Positions 1 through 8,466 are shown, counted from the stretch's first letter. The stretch: 64,000 bases of DNA from Prosthecobacter debontii (GCA_945873125.1 CAMCBV010000008.1:1-64000); one strand, 5' to 3'. The notes: a model not told the origin generated them from the sequence alone. Made by a program: numbers and translations.

Positions 1-61
1 TCGCCTCAAGCGCCACGCGGGCCTTGAATTCGGGGTCGTGTCTTCTGCGTTTGCCTTTCAT
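1..61 (-). CDS. IS3-family transposase OrfA, N-terminal fragment cut by window edge
   Basis: Twenty codons are visible, reading MKGKRRRHDPEFKARVALEA. This is the typical start of the IS3/IS911-type OrfA helix-turn-helix protein, which binds the IS ends and is normally fused by frameshift to the OrfB integrase. The start ATG is at 61 on the minus strand and the rest lies outside the window. About 85 bases of IS leader separate it from the methyltransferase fragment. The call rests on the short but characteristic basic start and the PEFKARVALEA motif (family knowledge). The subgroup cannot be decided. Confidence 0.75.
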   Translation of the reverse strand, partial: MKGKRRRHDPEFKARVALEA

Positions 62-152
62 TTTTTTGTGTGTTGGTTTGGTTTACAGTCCGCACCCACA
101 CACCACAATCATAGCTTAGCCTCTGGCCCGATTTTCGGGGTCCTGCTCACAT
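62..152 (-). mobile_element. Left end and leader of an IS3-like insertion sequence
   Basis: Between the transposase start and the point where methyltransferase homology stops there are about 90 bases. On the minus strand they begin near TGTGAGCAGGACCCCGAAAA, and IS3 elements typically begin with TG. The methyltransferase reading frame leaves its family pattern exactly at codons 153-155, so the junction is probably at about 148-152. The other IS end and the target duplication lie outside the window, so the exact boundary is inference. Confidence 0.55.
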
Positions 153-644
153 GGTGAACTCGAGGATTCGCTTTGCCTTTTCCTCGGAGAGACCAGCGAG
201 CCGTTGCAGTTCCTTAACAGTGAATTTCCTATCGTCCTGATAAACAAAACCATCGCTGCCCGTGTTGTAGGGTGGATCAATGTAGATCATTTTCACCTGC
301 TCGAAATAAGCGTGTGAGAGGTGCTTGAGAATCTCCAGATTATCACCCTTCAGCAAAAGATTTTGCGAGTTCACGTTTTCCGGCTTCTGATTGAAAGCTA
401 CATCCTCCTTCAACAGAGTCGTAGCAGCATCACTTGCCAGTAGGTGGGAATAAGAACGCCCCAGCCAGTCCAATCCATAGCTTTCTTTCGAAAAGTTCAA
501 TTCGCCCGCCTCCAGCTCCGCTTTGAATTTTTCCATCTGGAAGTTCCCGTGCTTATCGAAGCAATGCCCAAAATGCGCTTTTAAGACTGCCAGATTATCG
601 TTCGCCGCAGTGATGTTTTGGGTAAGATTTTGCTGAATTTCCAT
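147..644 (-). pseudogene. Type III-like adenine DNA methyltransferase (Mod), 5' part, truncated by an IS
   Basis: The first 165 residues of a site-specific DNA methyltransferase of the Mod/N6-adenine beta class are present. An N-terminal helical region is followed by LLLKGDNLEIL (SAM-binding region) and the catalytic DPPY motif in MIYIDPPYNTGSDGFVY. Family members continue for several hundred residues after the ILEFT segment. Here the frame runs into ATG-TGA inside IS3-like sequence. Both the transposase and this gene read leftwards, so the missing 3' part may lie beyond the IS. As it stands the protein lacks most of the catalytic and target-recognition domains and should be inactive. No restriction subunit is visible. 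Confidence 0.8.
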
Positions 645-816
645 GGAATCGGGTAAGAGATAGGAAAGGATTCAACGTGAATACCATTTTAAAGCAAGTT
701 CCTCTTACCGGCATTTCTAAAAACCTACGCGTCGTTTTCAAAATTGGCGCTATTTCCCAGAATAATAGTAAAAAAATCTTTGCAGAAAGGAAACATGGGC
801 AACGAGTAGAAGTTCA

Positions 817-2286
817 CTATATTCCCGGAATCTTGTCATCCGGTCGTATAACTTTCCCCTCCCAAATCGGAACGCCATCGCGGTATTCAAGGATTCTATC
901 CTTACTTTTCGGGGCGTGCGGGGCTTGGTTTTTCGGGATCCATTTGCTCAAGCGCTCAATTTCCGCAGCGTGCTTGGGATTGCTGGCGAGATTATTGAAC
1001 TCATTTGGGTCGTTTTCCAAGTCGTAGAGCTCTTTGGAGCCATCGACGTATTGGATGTAGCGCCAGCGTTTGTCGCGAACGGAATCGTTGCCGGGGTTGT
1101 GGTTGGTGATCGCCGGCCATTCGCGGGTGGTGGTCGCAACTTTTAATTGCGGAAGAAGCGAGTGGCCTTCGAGTTGTTTGGGCAGAGGCAGATTGGTGAG
1201 TTCACAAAGAGTCGGAAAAATATCTAACAGCTCAACTGGTTCCACGCATTTGACGCCTTTTGTGGAGCCTGGACCAGCGAACATCAGTGGCACGCGGGTA
1301 GATGGTTCCCAGAGAGTGTTTTTTCCAGTGATCAATTTTTCACCAAGGTGCCAACCATGATCCGACCACAGAACGATGATGGTGTTGCTGGCATGTGGGG
1401 ATTTTTCCAAAGCGTCCAACACTCTGCCCAACTGCGCATCCATGAAACTGATCGAAGCGAGGTATGATCTAACAAGATTTTTCCATTGGTTCTGTTCCTC
1501 CAAAAATTTCAGGCGCGGCTCGGGCAAATCCCAATGCAACCACCATGAAGCGCGCGGAGTATCGTCCCGGTCATCTCTGCGAATTTCAGGAAGTATCAAC
1601 GTTTCCTCTGGATAAAGATCCATCCATTTCTGGGTCACGAAGCAAGGAACGTGAGGCAGGAAAAATCCTGCTGATAAGATGAATGGCTGATCCGCTGGCA
1701 TCTTTTCAAGCTTCTCAATCGCCCAACTCGCGACTTTGTAGTCGTCCTTGTCTTCGTCATTGTGCGGAAAAGTCCCCCAGTCGACAGCTTTCATCGTACT
1801 TGGGGTGTTTACTAGTTTTTTAGGAGGATAAGGATTTCCTCCATTTTGTGGTCCCACTCCATCCCAATCTGGACCGTTTGCTTTCCGCCCGTAGCTACCA
1901 TGAAAAACCTTTCCCGCCATGTAGCTGCGGTAGCCATGCTCGCGAAAATATTCCGGAAGTGTTTTTAAATCGGAAAGCTGCGGTGTTTCGCGAATAAACG
2001 GCGACAAGCCATAGATCCCGGTCGAAGTCGCGCGCTTTCCTGTTAGAACACTGGTTCGCGAGGGATTACATAACACGCTTTGGCAATGCGCGTTGGTAAA
2101 GGTGACGCCCATTTTCGCGAGTCGGTCGAAATTCGGAGTCTTCGCCTGTGCGTGTCCACCCAATGGGCTCACCCAATCATTCAAATCATCGACGGCGATG
2201 AATAGAATGTTTGGACGTGTGGTTTGAGCCTCAGCTAAAAGCACGCCACCGAGCGAAATCATGGCTGCGAATAGGATTTTTCTCAT
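817..2286 (-). CDS. Secreted sulfatase, iduronate-2-sulfatase-like
   Basis: Type I formylglycine sulfatase of about 490 residues. A signal peptide (MRKILFAAMISLGG...) is followed by the metal-binding RPNILFIAVDDLND segment. The sulfatase signature CNPSR has its Cys at about residue 73, the residue matured to formylglycine. LWSDHGWHLGEK near the middle supplies further metal and active-site residues. The overall pattern resembles bacterial iduronate-2-sulfatase/choline-sulfatase relatives. It likely removes sulfate esters from host or algal polysaccharide in the periplasm. An ATG five codons upstream (2301) is possible, but the start at 2286 gives the cleaner signal peptide. A second sulfatase lies 114 bases upstream on the same strand. 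The substrate cannot be read from sequence. Confidence 0.9.
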   Translation of the reverse strand: MRKILFAAMISLGGVLLAEAQTTRPNILFIAVDDLNDWVSPLGGHAQAKTPNFDRLAKMGVTFTNAHCQSVLCNPSRTSVLTGKRATSTGIYGLSPFIRETPQLSDLKTLPEYFREHGYRSYMAGKVFHGSYGRKANGPDWDGVGPQNGGNPYPPKKLVNTPSTMKAVDWGTFPHNDEDKDDYKVASWAIEKLEKMPADQPFILSAGFFLPHVPCFVTQKWMDLYPEETLILPEIRRDDRDDTPRASWWLHWDLPEPRLKFLEEQNQWKNLVRSYLASISFMDAQLGRVLDALEKSPHASNTIIVLWSDHGWHLGEKLITGKNTLWEPSTRVPLMFAGPGSTKGVKCVEPVELLDIFPTLCELTNLPLPKQLEGHSLLPQLKVATTTREWPAITNHNPGNDSVRDKRWRYIQYVDGSKELYDLENDPNEFNNLASNPKHAAEIERLSKWIPKNQAPHAPKSKDRILEYRDGVPIWEGKVIRPDDKIPGI

Positions 2287-2400
2287 GACAGCATCCAACA
2301 TCTAACGATCCCTTACAACAAGCCCTTAATCCAACCGCAGGCTAAATTGCTCACCCTTTGGAAAAAGCTGATACGTAACTGGGCGTCAGGCCAAACTTGG

Positions 2401-3723
2401 CTATTTAGCAGGAGCCTGCCACGGCACGAGCTTAGCGGCAGCGAGGTGAGCGTCCATGGCATCTGTCATCTGCTTAAGGCGCTCAGGTTCTTTAGCCGAA
2501 AGGTTATTGGCTTCAAGAGTATCGGTTTTCAGATTGTATAATTCGACTGGGCTTGCGATGTCATCACGGATGATTTTCCAATCGCCGAGACGCATGGCTT
2601 GCTTGGTGGTTTTCTGAAGCCACATGTAATGCTCGGGACGATCGAAGGCAGGTTGCTTTCCTGTTAGAAGTTGCTGTTTGAAAGATTGACCTTCGAGCTT
2701 GGATTCGATGGGCACTTCACAGAGATCCGCAATGGTGGGCAGGATATCCATGGTCAAAGCTCGGAACTGGGTTTTTGCGGCTGGGATTTTTCCAGACCAA
2801 CGAATCGAAGTTGGGACTTTGGTTCCACCATCGTAGAAATGCCCTTTACCATCGCGCAGGGGCCCGTTGTTTGCAGCGTGTTTCAAATCCCCGCCATTGT
2901 CTGAGGTGAAGACGACGATGGTTTTTTTATCCTGACCGGATTTTTCCAAAGCCGTGAGCACCTTGCCAATCCCGTCATCCATGTGCTCGATGAGGGCCAC
3001 GAGAGCTGCGCGCTTGTCGGAAATTCCTGGTTCGCGTTGTTTGACTTTTTCCAACCATTCCGGAGGTGGCTGGATCGGATCGTGTGGGGCATTGTAGGCG
3101 AGAAATTGAAACCATGGCTTGCCTTCCTTGGCGCGACGTTCGATCGAAGCGATCGCCCACTCGGTAAAAAGATCGGTCGCGTGGCCCGTAGGCTGTATTT
3201 TTTCCGCATTCAAACGCATGTAATTTTGTCCCGCACGATTGTGTTTCCAATAGTCATCCATCATGTCGCCAAGCCAACCGTGAAACTCATCGAAGCCGCG
3301 TGAGTTGGGCAAGTTTTCCTCCGTCAGGCCAAGGTGCCATTTGCCGATGAGCGACGTGTGGTAGCCGTTTTTCTGAAACACATTTGTGAGCAGGGTGCTT
3401 TTTGGATCGAGATAACCCCAGTTGCCATTTTCGTAATGGCGGATCACTCCAGGCACACCCACGAGTTCCGGGTAGCGACCGCTGACGAGCGCGGCGCGCG
3501 TGGGTGAGCACACGCAACTGTTCGCATGGAATTCATCGAAGCGCATGCTCTCCGAAATCAGCTTGTCGAGATGTGGAGTCCGCATGTCTTTGGCTCCGTA
3601 ACTCGAGAGATCGCCGTATCCCAAATCATCGGCCATGATGATCAATAGATTCGGGCGCAGCGTTTGCCCGTGGGATGGAACCATCAACATCGAGAGCGAG
3701 AGGAAAGCGCAGAGAATTTTCAT
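2401..3723 (-). CDS. Secreted arylsulfatase-family sulfatase
   Basis: 440 residues with an N-terminal signal peptide (MKILCAFLSLSMLMVPSHGQ). The metal site LLIIMADDLGYGD is followed by the formylglycine motif VCSPTRA with Cys at residue 72. Further conserved pieces are GKWHLG and VVFTSDNGG. Length and motif order match arylsulfatase A-like enzymes abundant in Verrucomicrobiota and Planctomycetota. It has the same orientation as the downstream sulfatase and probably shares its transcript. It is divergent, 74 bases away, from the isomerase-like gene at 3798. No formylglycine-generating enzyme is present in this window, so maturation must come from elsewhere in the genome. Confidence 0.9.
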   Translation of the reverse strand: MKILCAFLSLSMLMVPSHGQTLRPNLLIIMADDLGYGDLSSYGAKDMRTPHLDKLISESMRFDEFHANSCVCSPTRAALVSGRYPELVGVPGVIRHYENGNWGYLDPKSTLLTNVFQKNGYHTSLIGKWHLGLTEENLPNSRGFDEFHGWLGDMMDDYWKHNRAGQNYMRLNAEKIQPTGHATDLFTEWAIASIERRAKEGKPWFQFLAYNAPHDPIQPPPEWLEKVKQREPGISDKRAALVALIEHMDDGIGKVLTALEKSGQDKKTIVVFTSDNGGDLKHAANNGPLRDGKGHFYDGGTKVPTSIRWSGKIPAAKTQFRALTMDILPTIADLCEVPIESKLEGQSFKQQLLTGKQPAFDRPEHYMWLQKTTKQAMRLGDWKIIRDDIASPVELYNLKTDTLEANNLSAKEPERLKQMTDAMDAHLAAAKLVPWQAPAK

Positions 3724-3797
3724 GAATGAGCGAAATCATTACTGGAGTATTTTAAAACACCTTGCCAGCGAAGAATCTGATCCAGATCATACCGACC

Positions 3798-4655
3798 ATG
3801 AAACGATTTGATTCGATTGCAGCTCGGGTTTTCATCTTGCTGCTTTGCATCGGCAAACTTGCTTTTGCCGCCGAGCCGGAAAAAGCCTTCGCCCCGGAGT
3901 TTTATACATTCCAGAACGGGATGGGATTCAAGTCTGCTGAAGACGGCATCAAGCTCATCAAGAATCTCGGTTACCATGGGGTCGGGTCCGCAAAGCCCGG
4001 AGACCTCGCGAATTTCAAAGCGGCTTGTGAAAAGGAAGGGCTAAAAATTTACAGCGTCTATCTGGGCGGAAAAGTGAACGCAGAGAATTTCAGTTATGAG
4101 AAAGAGGTCGACGAGTCGATCGAATCGCTCAAAGGAACCGATGCGTTGATCGAACTCAACGTTCAACGCGGAAAGGAGCCGAGCGATACGCAGGCGATCG
4201 CGATGGTGCGAGAGATAGCAGGCAAAGCGAAAGCAGCGGGGCTCAGAGTGGTGATTTATCCACACGACAAATTTCACATCGAGCGAGTCGATCACGCCGT
4301 AAAAATCGCCAAGGCCACGGGCTGCGACAATGTCGGTGTTGCTTTCAACTTATGCCATTTTCTGAAAGTCCAGCCAACCGATGATCTCGCGGCCACGCTC
4401 GCCGATGCGAGACCCCTGCTCTGGAGCGTGAGTCTTTGCGGAGCGGATGCGGACGGAAAGGACTGGAACACTTTAATCCGTCCCTTGGATGAAGGGACTT
4501 ATGACCCTTCCGTTTTACTGAGGCAGTTGCGCGATAGCGGCTTCAAAGGTGCCATCGGGCTGCAATGCTTTAACATCCGCATTGACGCCAAAGAAAATCT
4601 GACCCGCTCGATGCAGGCATGGAAGAAGCATCTCGGGGCGATTCAGGGAAAATGA
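3798..4655 (+). CDS. Exported sugar phosphate isomerase/epimerase-like TIM-barrel protein
   Basis: About 285 residues, beginning with a signal peptide (MKRFDSIAARVFILLLCIG) and continuing as an AP-endonuclease-2/xylose-isomerase-like TIM barrel. Indicators are YHGVGSAKPGDL, GLKIYSVYLGG, LRVVIYPHDKFHIERVDHAVKIAKATG, the VGVAFNLCHF strand, and a C-terminal GFKGAIGLQCF. Such exported proteins are common next to sulfatases and ThuA proteins in PVC bacteria and are thought to act on sugar derivatives; the reaction is unknown. The start at 3798 was chosen over an in-frame ATG 12 codons upstream because it places the signal peptide at the N-terminus. The stop codon runs into the terminator of the convergent gene. 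Confidence 0.8.
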   Translation: MKRFDSIAARVFILLLCIGKLAFAAEPEKAFAPEFYTFQNGMGFKSAEDGIKLIKNLGYHGVGSAKPGDLANFKAACEKEGLKIYSVYLGGKVNAENFSYEKEVDESIESLKGTDALIELNVQRGKEPSDTQAIAMVREIAGKAKAAGLRVVIYPHDKFHIERVDHAVKIAKATGCDNVGVAFNLCHFLKVQPTDDLAATLADARPLLWSVSLCGADADGKDWNTLIRPLDEGTYDPSVLLRQLRDSGFKGAIGLQCFNIRIDAKENLTRSMQAWKKHLGAIQGK

Positions 4656-4686
4656 AAAAACGGCGACCTCCCTTGGAAGGCCGCCG
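4655..4686 (-). terminator. Rho-independent terminator of the 4707-5762 gene
   Basis: A nine-pair stem (4661-4669 with 4678-4686, one mismatch) encloses a short loop. On the minus strand it is followed by six T (4660-4655). It lies just after the stop at 4707 and overlaps the last base of the convergent isomerase gene. Confidence 0.8.
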
Positions 4687-4706
4687 CTGAATGAAGTGGC
4701 TTTAAA

Positions 4707-5762
4707 TTATTTTTTCAACAGCTTGCTCATGGCATCGCCCATCGCCAGGCCGACATTCATGTAGGTTTTTGCGTTGCCACCATAGTGACCGTTTCCGCTA
4801 CCACCCATCGAAAGCGGATTGGTGTAAACCGTGGAGACACTGCCTTTATATTCAGGGTGCTTGCCGGTTTCGCCATCCACAGCCATGTGAGCATTATAAA
4901 CCGTCAGGGTGTTACCGGTGCTGTCTTTGGTTGCTTCTCCAAGTGTACCTAAAACAAACTTCGCTTTTGGAGATTCGAAATCCTTGCGAAGAGCCGCGAT
5001 GAGATTCACGAGATTCTTTTCATATTGAGCGGAATGTGACGCATCGCCACAATCTTTCTCACCCTGCCACCAGAAAAATCCGGCGACCTCGTATTTCTTG
5101 GCTCCGGGATAATATTTATCGAGTTCGGCCAGAACTTTTTTCGCATTGGCAACATCATCGTCATACTGCTTGCCGGCATACCACGCAATGGGCGCAGGGG
5201 TGGTGCCTTTTTCCCAACGGGCAGGGGATTGTTTGTAGCCCGCGTAAACGTAGGTTTTACCGTCTTTAGGATCGACGAATTCCCATGACTCGCTGCCGGG
5301 AGGCAACAAATCCCAACTCAGACCGCGGTTGCCGATGGAGCTCTTGAGGATCATGACCGGTTCATCAATCGCATCGCCCAGTTTGTGTCCGATGCCGACC
5401 TCGATGCCAATCTCGTTACCGCTGACGGTCAGCCAATCGTTGCGATAGACGTTTCCGCTATCGCGTTTTTGCATGATGCCGACGTTACGGACATCTTTGC
5501 GTACCGTCCAGGCACCGGCCGCATCTACCAAGAAAGGATACATCTTGTCCTTTTTGATGGCGCCTTCCAAGGTGTCGTCTTTATCAGCACCTAGGACCTT
5601 TCCCATTTCGAGGGTGTTGGATTGTCCCATGATGATGAAGACTTTCACGGGTTTGCTGATATCTGCCTCGGCTGCGGGATCGGCAAATACCGAGTGGGAT
5701 AGCAGGCCTAACGAAGCAAGCCCGATGGCGGTTTGCTTGAATAACGGATGATTTGATTTCAT
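4707..5762 (-). CDS. Secreted sialate O-acetylesterase / CE6-like SGNH esterase
   Basis: 351 residues with a signal peptide ending near SVFADPAAE. The start of the SGNH fold is VKVFIIMGQSNTLEMGK, with the GQSN block carrying the nucleophile Ser. Later comes GFFWWQGEKD and a C-terminal GGSGNGHYGGNAKTY segment that probably supplies the catalytic His. This pattern belongs to the DUF303/carbohydrate esterase 6 group, which removes acetyl groups from sialic acid or xylan-type sugars. Its location next to sulfatases and an isomerase suggests a role in deacetylating decorated polysaccharide (inference). It is followed by a clear terminator. Confidence 0.8.
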   Translation of the reverse strand: MKSNHPLFKQTAIGLASLGLLSHSVFADPAAEADISKPVKVFIIMGQSNTLEMGKVLGADKDDTLEGAIKKDKMYPFLVDAAGAWTVRKDVRNVGIMQKRDSGNVYRNDWLTVSGNEIGIEVGIGHKLGDAIDEPVMILKSSIGNRGLSWDLLPPGSESWEFVDPKDGKTYVYAGYKQSPARWEKGTTPAPIAWYAGKQYDDDVANAKKVLAELDKYYPGAKKYEVAGFFWWQGEKDCGDASHSAQYEKNLVNLIAALRKDFESPKAKFVLGTLGEATKDSTGNTLTVYNAHMAVDGETGKHPEYKGSVSTVYTNPLSMGGSGNGHYGGNAKTYMNVGLAMGDAMSKLLKK

Positions 5763-5897
5763 AGGGATAGTTTGTTTTGGATCGCAGGAGTTACTTTAAA
5801 AACTCGCAAGAATGTTACGGGATACACAAATCGGATGTTTCCGGAAATCACAAATTTCGCGCGTTTTGGTCATTTTCCTCTGAAATATGCTGATTTT
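5763..5897. other. Intergenic region before trmD 3' end
   Basis: 135 bases between the esterase start and the trmD stop, oriented so that both genes share this strand. It contains an 8-bp inverted repeat (5878-5885 with 5896-5903) that overlaps the trmD stop codon. No T tract follows on either strand, so a terminator is not convincing. No gene is seen. Confidence 0.4.
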
Positions 5898-6563
5898 TCA
5901 GAGATCCGGGCGATTTTGGCGGGTCCGGGCAATGGCTTGTTGCTTCCTCCACTCGGTGATTTTGGCATGATTTCCGGAAAGCAGGATTTCCGGAACCTTC
6001 ATGCCATCGAATTCGATGGGACGGGTGTAGCACGGCGCTTCCAATAAATTTGGATCGGAAAAGGATTCTTCGATGGCCGACTGCGCATCGCCGAGCGCGC
6101 CGGGAAGGAGACGGATCACCGCATCACACAGCACGGCGGCGGCGATGGCACCGTTGGTCAGGACGTAATCACCGATGGAAATTTCCTCATCGATGAGGGA
6201 TTCGACAATGCGGTGATCAACCCCTTCATAGTGCCCGCAAACGATGAGCAGATGCGTTTCAAGCGAGAGCCGGCGCGCGTGAGCCTGCTTGAAAGGCGCT
6301 CCCTGAGGAGTCATCAAAACCACGCGGGTGCTTTCCTTTTTCAAGGCGGTGATCGCGGCATGCAAAGGCCCGGGCTGCAAGACCATGCCGGGCCCGCCGC
6401 CGCAGGGTGAGTCATCAACGCGTTTGTGTTTGTCCTGCGACCAATCACGGAGGTTGTGCCCATGGATGTCCACCAAACCCGCATCACGAGCACGCTGAAT
6501 GATCGAATCACTCAAGGGAGCGAGTGCGATTTCAGGAAACAAAGTTAGAATGTCGATACGCAT
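5898..6563 (-). CDS. trmD: tRNA (guanine-N1)-methyltransferase TrmD
   Basis: 221 residues matching TrmD over its whole length. TrmD methylates G37 of tRNAs, next to the anticodon, using SAM bound in a trefoil knot. Visible landmarks are MRIDILTLFP at the start, the KRVDDSPCGGGPGMVL block (residues 48-62), CGHYEGVDHRI, and SIGDYVLTNG in the knot, followed by a C-terminal helical domain. TrmD is usually encoded with rpsP, rimM and rplS; none of these is here. Instead a toxin-antitoxin pair lies immediately upstream, with its stop only three bases before the trmD ATG. Confidence 0.97.
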   Translation of the reverse strand: MRIDILTLFPEIALAPLSDSIIQRARDAGLVDIHGHNLRDWSQDKHKRVDDSPCGGGPGMVLQPGPLHAAITALKKESTRVVLMTPQGAPFKQAHARRLSLETHLLIVCGHYEGVDHRIVESLIDEEISIGDYVLTNGAIAAAVLCDAVIRLLPGALGDAQSAIEESFSDPNLLEAPCYTRPIEFDGMKVPEILLSGNHAKITEWRKQQAIARTRQNRPDL

Positions 6564-6566
6564 GAA

Positions 6567-6860
6567 TTACTCGTCTTGAGCTAGCATGAATTGAAAAGTG
6601 GCGATGATGCGCGCAGAGGAATCAGAATCCAAGTGACCCATGGGGCGCAGGACTCTCCGGTTGATGGGACGGATCAGATCACAGGCAACGATATATTCTT
6701 TCTCGGCGATGATGATTTTCTCGCGCAAGGGAGTGTGAGAAATACCTGCACGCAGTGGGCAAACTAACTGCGTAGGCAAGGAAGCGAGAGCAGGATGCTG
6801 AAGTCCGACGAGGTTTGGCTCCGTTCCTTTCTCTATCGAACCATAAAGTGGCAATCTCAT
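6567..6860 (-). CDS. CcdB-like toxin
   Basis: 97 residues. The layout resembles the CcdB family (gyrase poisons). A short N-terminal strand leads to LVGLQHPALASLPTQLVCPL, which corresponds to the LxVDVQxxLxxxLxTRVVxPL pattern. Then come a strand with KEYIVACDLIRPINRR and a C-terminal helix SARIIATFQFML. The start ATG overlaps the antitoxin stop (ATGA), so translation is coupled. The stop is three bases before trmD, so trmD is probably on the same transcript. Assignment is by pattern only; activity and target are unproven. Confidence 0.65.
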   Translation of the reverse strand: MRLPLYGSIEKGTEPNLVGLQHPALASLPTQLVCPLRAGISHTPLREKIIIAEKEYIVACDLIRPINRRVLRPMGHLDSDSSARIIATFQFMLAQDE

Positions 6861-7105
6861 GCCTCGGAAATTGGAAATTGAGCGTTTATTGCCAGTGTTT
6901 CCCTCGATACCTCAGGCGTGTACGCTGCAATGGCAGATGCGTAAAAACTTTGTTTTTTGCGGCGTTCTGCCTCAGCCGCCACCAACTCTCCAATAAAAAC
7001 CGACTTAGGTTTTCCGCCGCGCAAGCGCTCCACAAGCTGAATGGAGGCCTCATTTAACGTGAGTGTACGACGCTGATTTTTTAGCGACTTTTTTACGACT
7101 TTCAT
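6857..7105 (-). CDS. CcdA-like antitoxin
   Basis: 82 residues, first gene of a toxin-antitoxin pair. The N-terminal RRTLTLNEASIQLVERLRGGKPKSVFIGELVAAEAERRK has the short strand plus two helices expected of a DNA-binding antitoxin. The C-terminal part is the likely toxin-binding tail. It overlaps the toxin by four bases. A palindrome and a TTGACA box lie directly upstream, consistent with autoregulation. The family label is inferred mostly from its partner. Confidence 0.6.
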   Translation of the reverse strand: MKVVKKSLKNQRRTLTLNEASIQLVERLRGGKPKSVFIGELVAAEAERRKKQSFYASAIAAYTPEVSRETLAINAQFPISEA

Positions 7106-7110
7106 AACCT

Positions 7111-7141
7111 AAACATGCCTTGATACGTTGTGATGTCAAGG
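7111..7141 (-). promoter_or_regulatory. Promoter and probable operator of the CcdAB-like module
   Basis: On the minus strand a perfect TTGACA (7139-7134) lies 17 bases from a weak -10-like ATGTTT. An inverted repeat CCTTGA(N12)TCAAGG (7118-7123 with 7136-7141) overlaps the -35 box. The antitoxin ATG follows at 7105. This layout suits antitoxin autorepression; binding is inference. Confidence 0.5.
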
Positions 7142-7149
7142 TTTCATAA

Positions 7150-8466
7150 CTACGAGTCCGCTCTAATTTTCCTCCAATGTTCTAGGCGTTCTTTAATGCG
7201 GCTTTCCATGCCTTGGGTTCCGGGTTGATAGTAAGTCCGCCCTTCAGGGAGGTAAGCCTGCGGGATGTAAGCACCTTCGTAGTCGTGCGAGTAAAGATAT
7301 TTCATCGCCTCTTCGGAAACGCCTGTGGTGCTGGTGAGTTTTTTGGAGGTTGGGGTGCGAAGATGAGGAGGAACGGCAAGGGTGCGACCGGACTCGACAT
7401 CATGGATTGCAGCTCCGAGGGCGGCATAGGCGGTGTTCGATTTCGGTGATGTGGCGAGATAGACCGTGGCATGAGCCAGAGGAATGCGACCTTCCGGCAT
7501 GCCGACAAATTCGAGCGCGTGATGTGCATCCAGCGCAACGCGCAACGCTCCGGAATCGGCGAGTCCGATGTCCTCTGAGGCCGCGATGACGAGTCGGCGT
7601 GAAATAAAGCGCGGGTCTTCCCCGGCGTGGAGCATTTTCGCCAGCCAATAGAGAGCGGCGTCAGGATCGGAGCCGCGGATGGATTTGATAAAAGCCGAGA
7701 TCGTATCATAGTGACCATCGTCACCGTAATGCACGGCTTTGCGTTGGATGGATTCCTCGGCATCCGCGAGGGTGATGTGGGGATCGCCGCAAGTGGCGAG
7801 TTCGAGAGCTGTCAGGGCTTTGCGAACATCGCCATCGGAAAGTTTCGCGAGATGCTCGAGCGCGTCAGGATCGGCGGTCATGTTTTGCGTGCCAAGACCA
7901 CGTTCCACATCTATCAGAGCACGTTTTAGAAGACTTACGATGTTTGCAGTAGATACGGGCTCAAGCTGAAAAATCTGGGAACGGGAGACCAATGGCGAGT
8001 TGACGTAGTAGTAGGGATTGTGAGTCGTCGCGCCGATGAAGCGAACCGTGCCGCGCTCGAGGTGGGGAAGCAGGACGTCTTGTTGGGCTTTGTTGAAGCG
8101 ATGAATTTCATCGATAAACAAAATAGTCGTTTCGCCACGAAGATCGCGGTGGATTTTCGCTTGGTCGATCTTCGCGCGGATTTCCGCGACGTTGGATTCC
8201 ACCCCGTTGAGCGCCTCGAAGCGCGATCCGGTAGTCTTGGCAATCACGTTGGCGAGCGAGGTTTTTCCTGTTCCGGGCGGTCCGTAAAAAATCAGTGAAG
8301 CGAAGCGGTCCGACTCGATCGCGCGGCGCAGAAGTTTTCCCTCCGCAAGTATGTGGTCCTGGCCGAGAACCTCATCCAAGGTGCGCGGACGCATCCGTGC
8401 CGCGAGGGGTTCGCGGACTTCCGGTTTATCGGCTTTCGCCTGTGGACTGTTGAAAAGATCAGACAC
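7150..8466 (-). CDS. rarA: Replication-associated recombination protein A (RarA/MgsA)
   Basis: 438 residues, full length for RarA, a clamp-loader-like AAA+ ATPase acting at stalled replication forks. Walker A GPPGTGKTS is at residues 62-70 and Walker B LFIDEIHRF at about 117-124. Sensor 1 is in RFIGATTHNP, and the C-terminal oligomerisation domain ends with YIPQAYLPEGRTYYQPGTQG. The start codon is GTG at 8466 (MSDLFNSPQ). It is preceded, 46 bases away on the same strand, by a methyltransferase-fold gene. Confidence 0.95.
   Translation of the reverse strand: MSDLFNSPQAKADKPEVREPLAARMRPRTLDEVLGQDHILAEGKLLRRAIESDRFASLIFYGPPGTGKTSLANVIAKTTGSRFEALNGVESNVAEIRAKIDQAKIHRDLRGETTILFIDEIHRFNKAQQDVLLPHLERGTVRFIGATTHNPYYYVNSPLVSRSQIFQLEPVSTANIVSLLKRALIDVERGLGTQNMTADPDALEHLAKLSDGDVRKALTALELATCGDPHITLADAEESIQRKAVHYGDDGHYDTISAFIKSIRGSDPDAALYWLAKMLHAGEDPRFISRRLVIAASEDIGLADSGALRVALDAHHALEFVGMPEGRIPLAHATVYLATSPKSNTAYAALGAAIHDVESGRTLAVPPHLRTPTSKKLTSTTGVSEEAMKYLYSHDYEGAYIPQAYLPEGRTYYQPGTQGMESRIKERLEHWRKIRADS

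Noticed and set aside
677-1027. 116-codon plus-strand frame over the first sulfatase 3' end
   Set aside because: It overlaps the strongly supported sulfatase on the other strand and shows no domain or ribosome-binding site.
4256-4264. TTATCCACA, a perfect DnaA box
   Set aside because: A single copy inside a coding region, far from dnaN and without an AT-rich unwinding region or further boxes, so not an origin.
5878-5903. 8-bp inverted repeat overlapping the trmD stop codon
   Set aside because: No T tract on the proper side, so not called a terminator.
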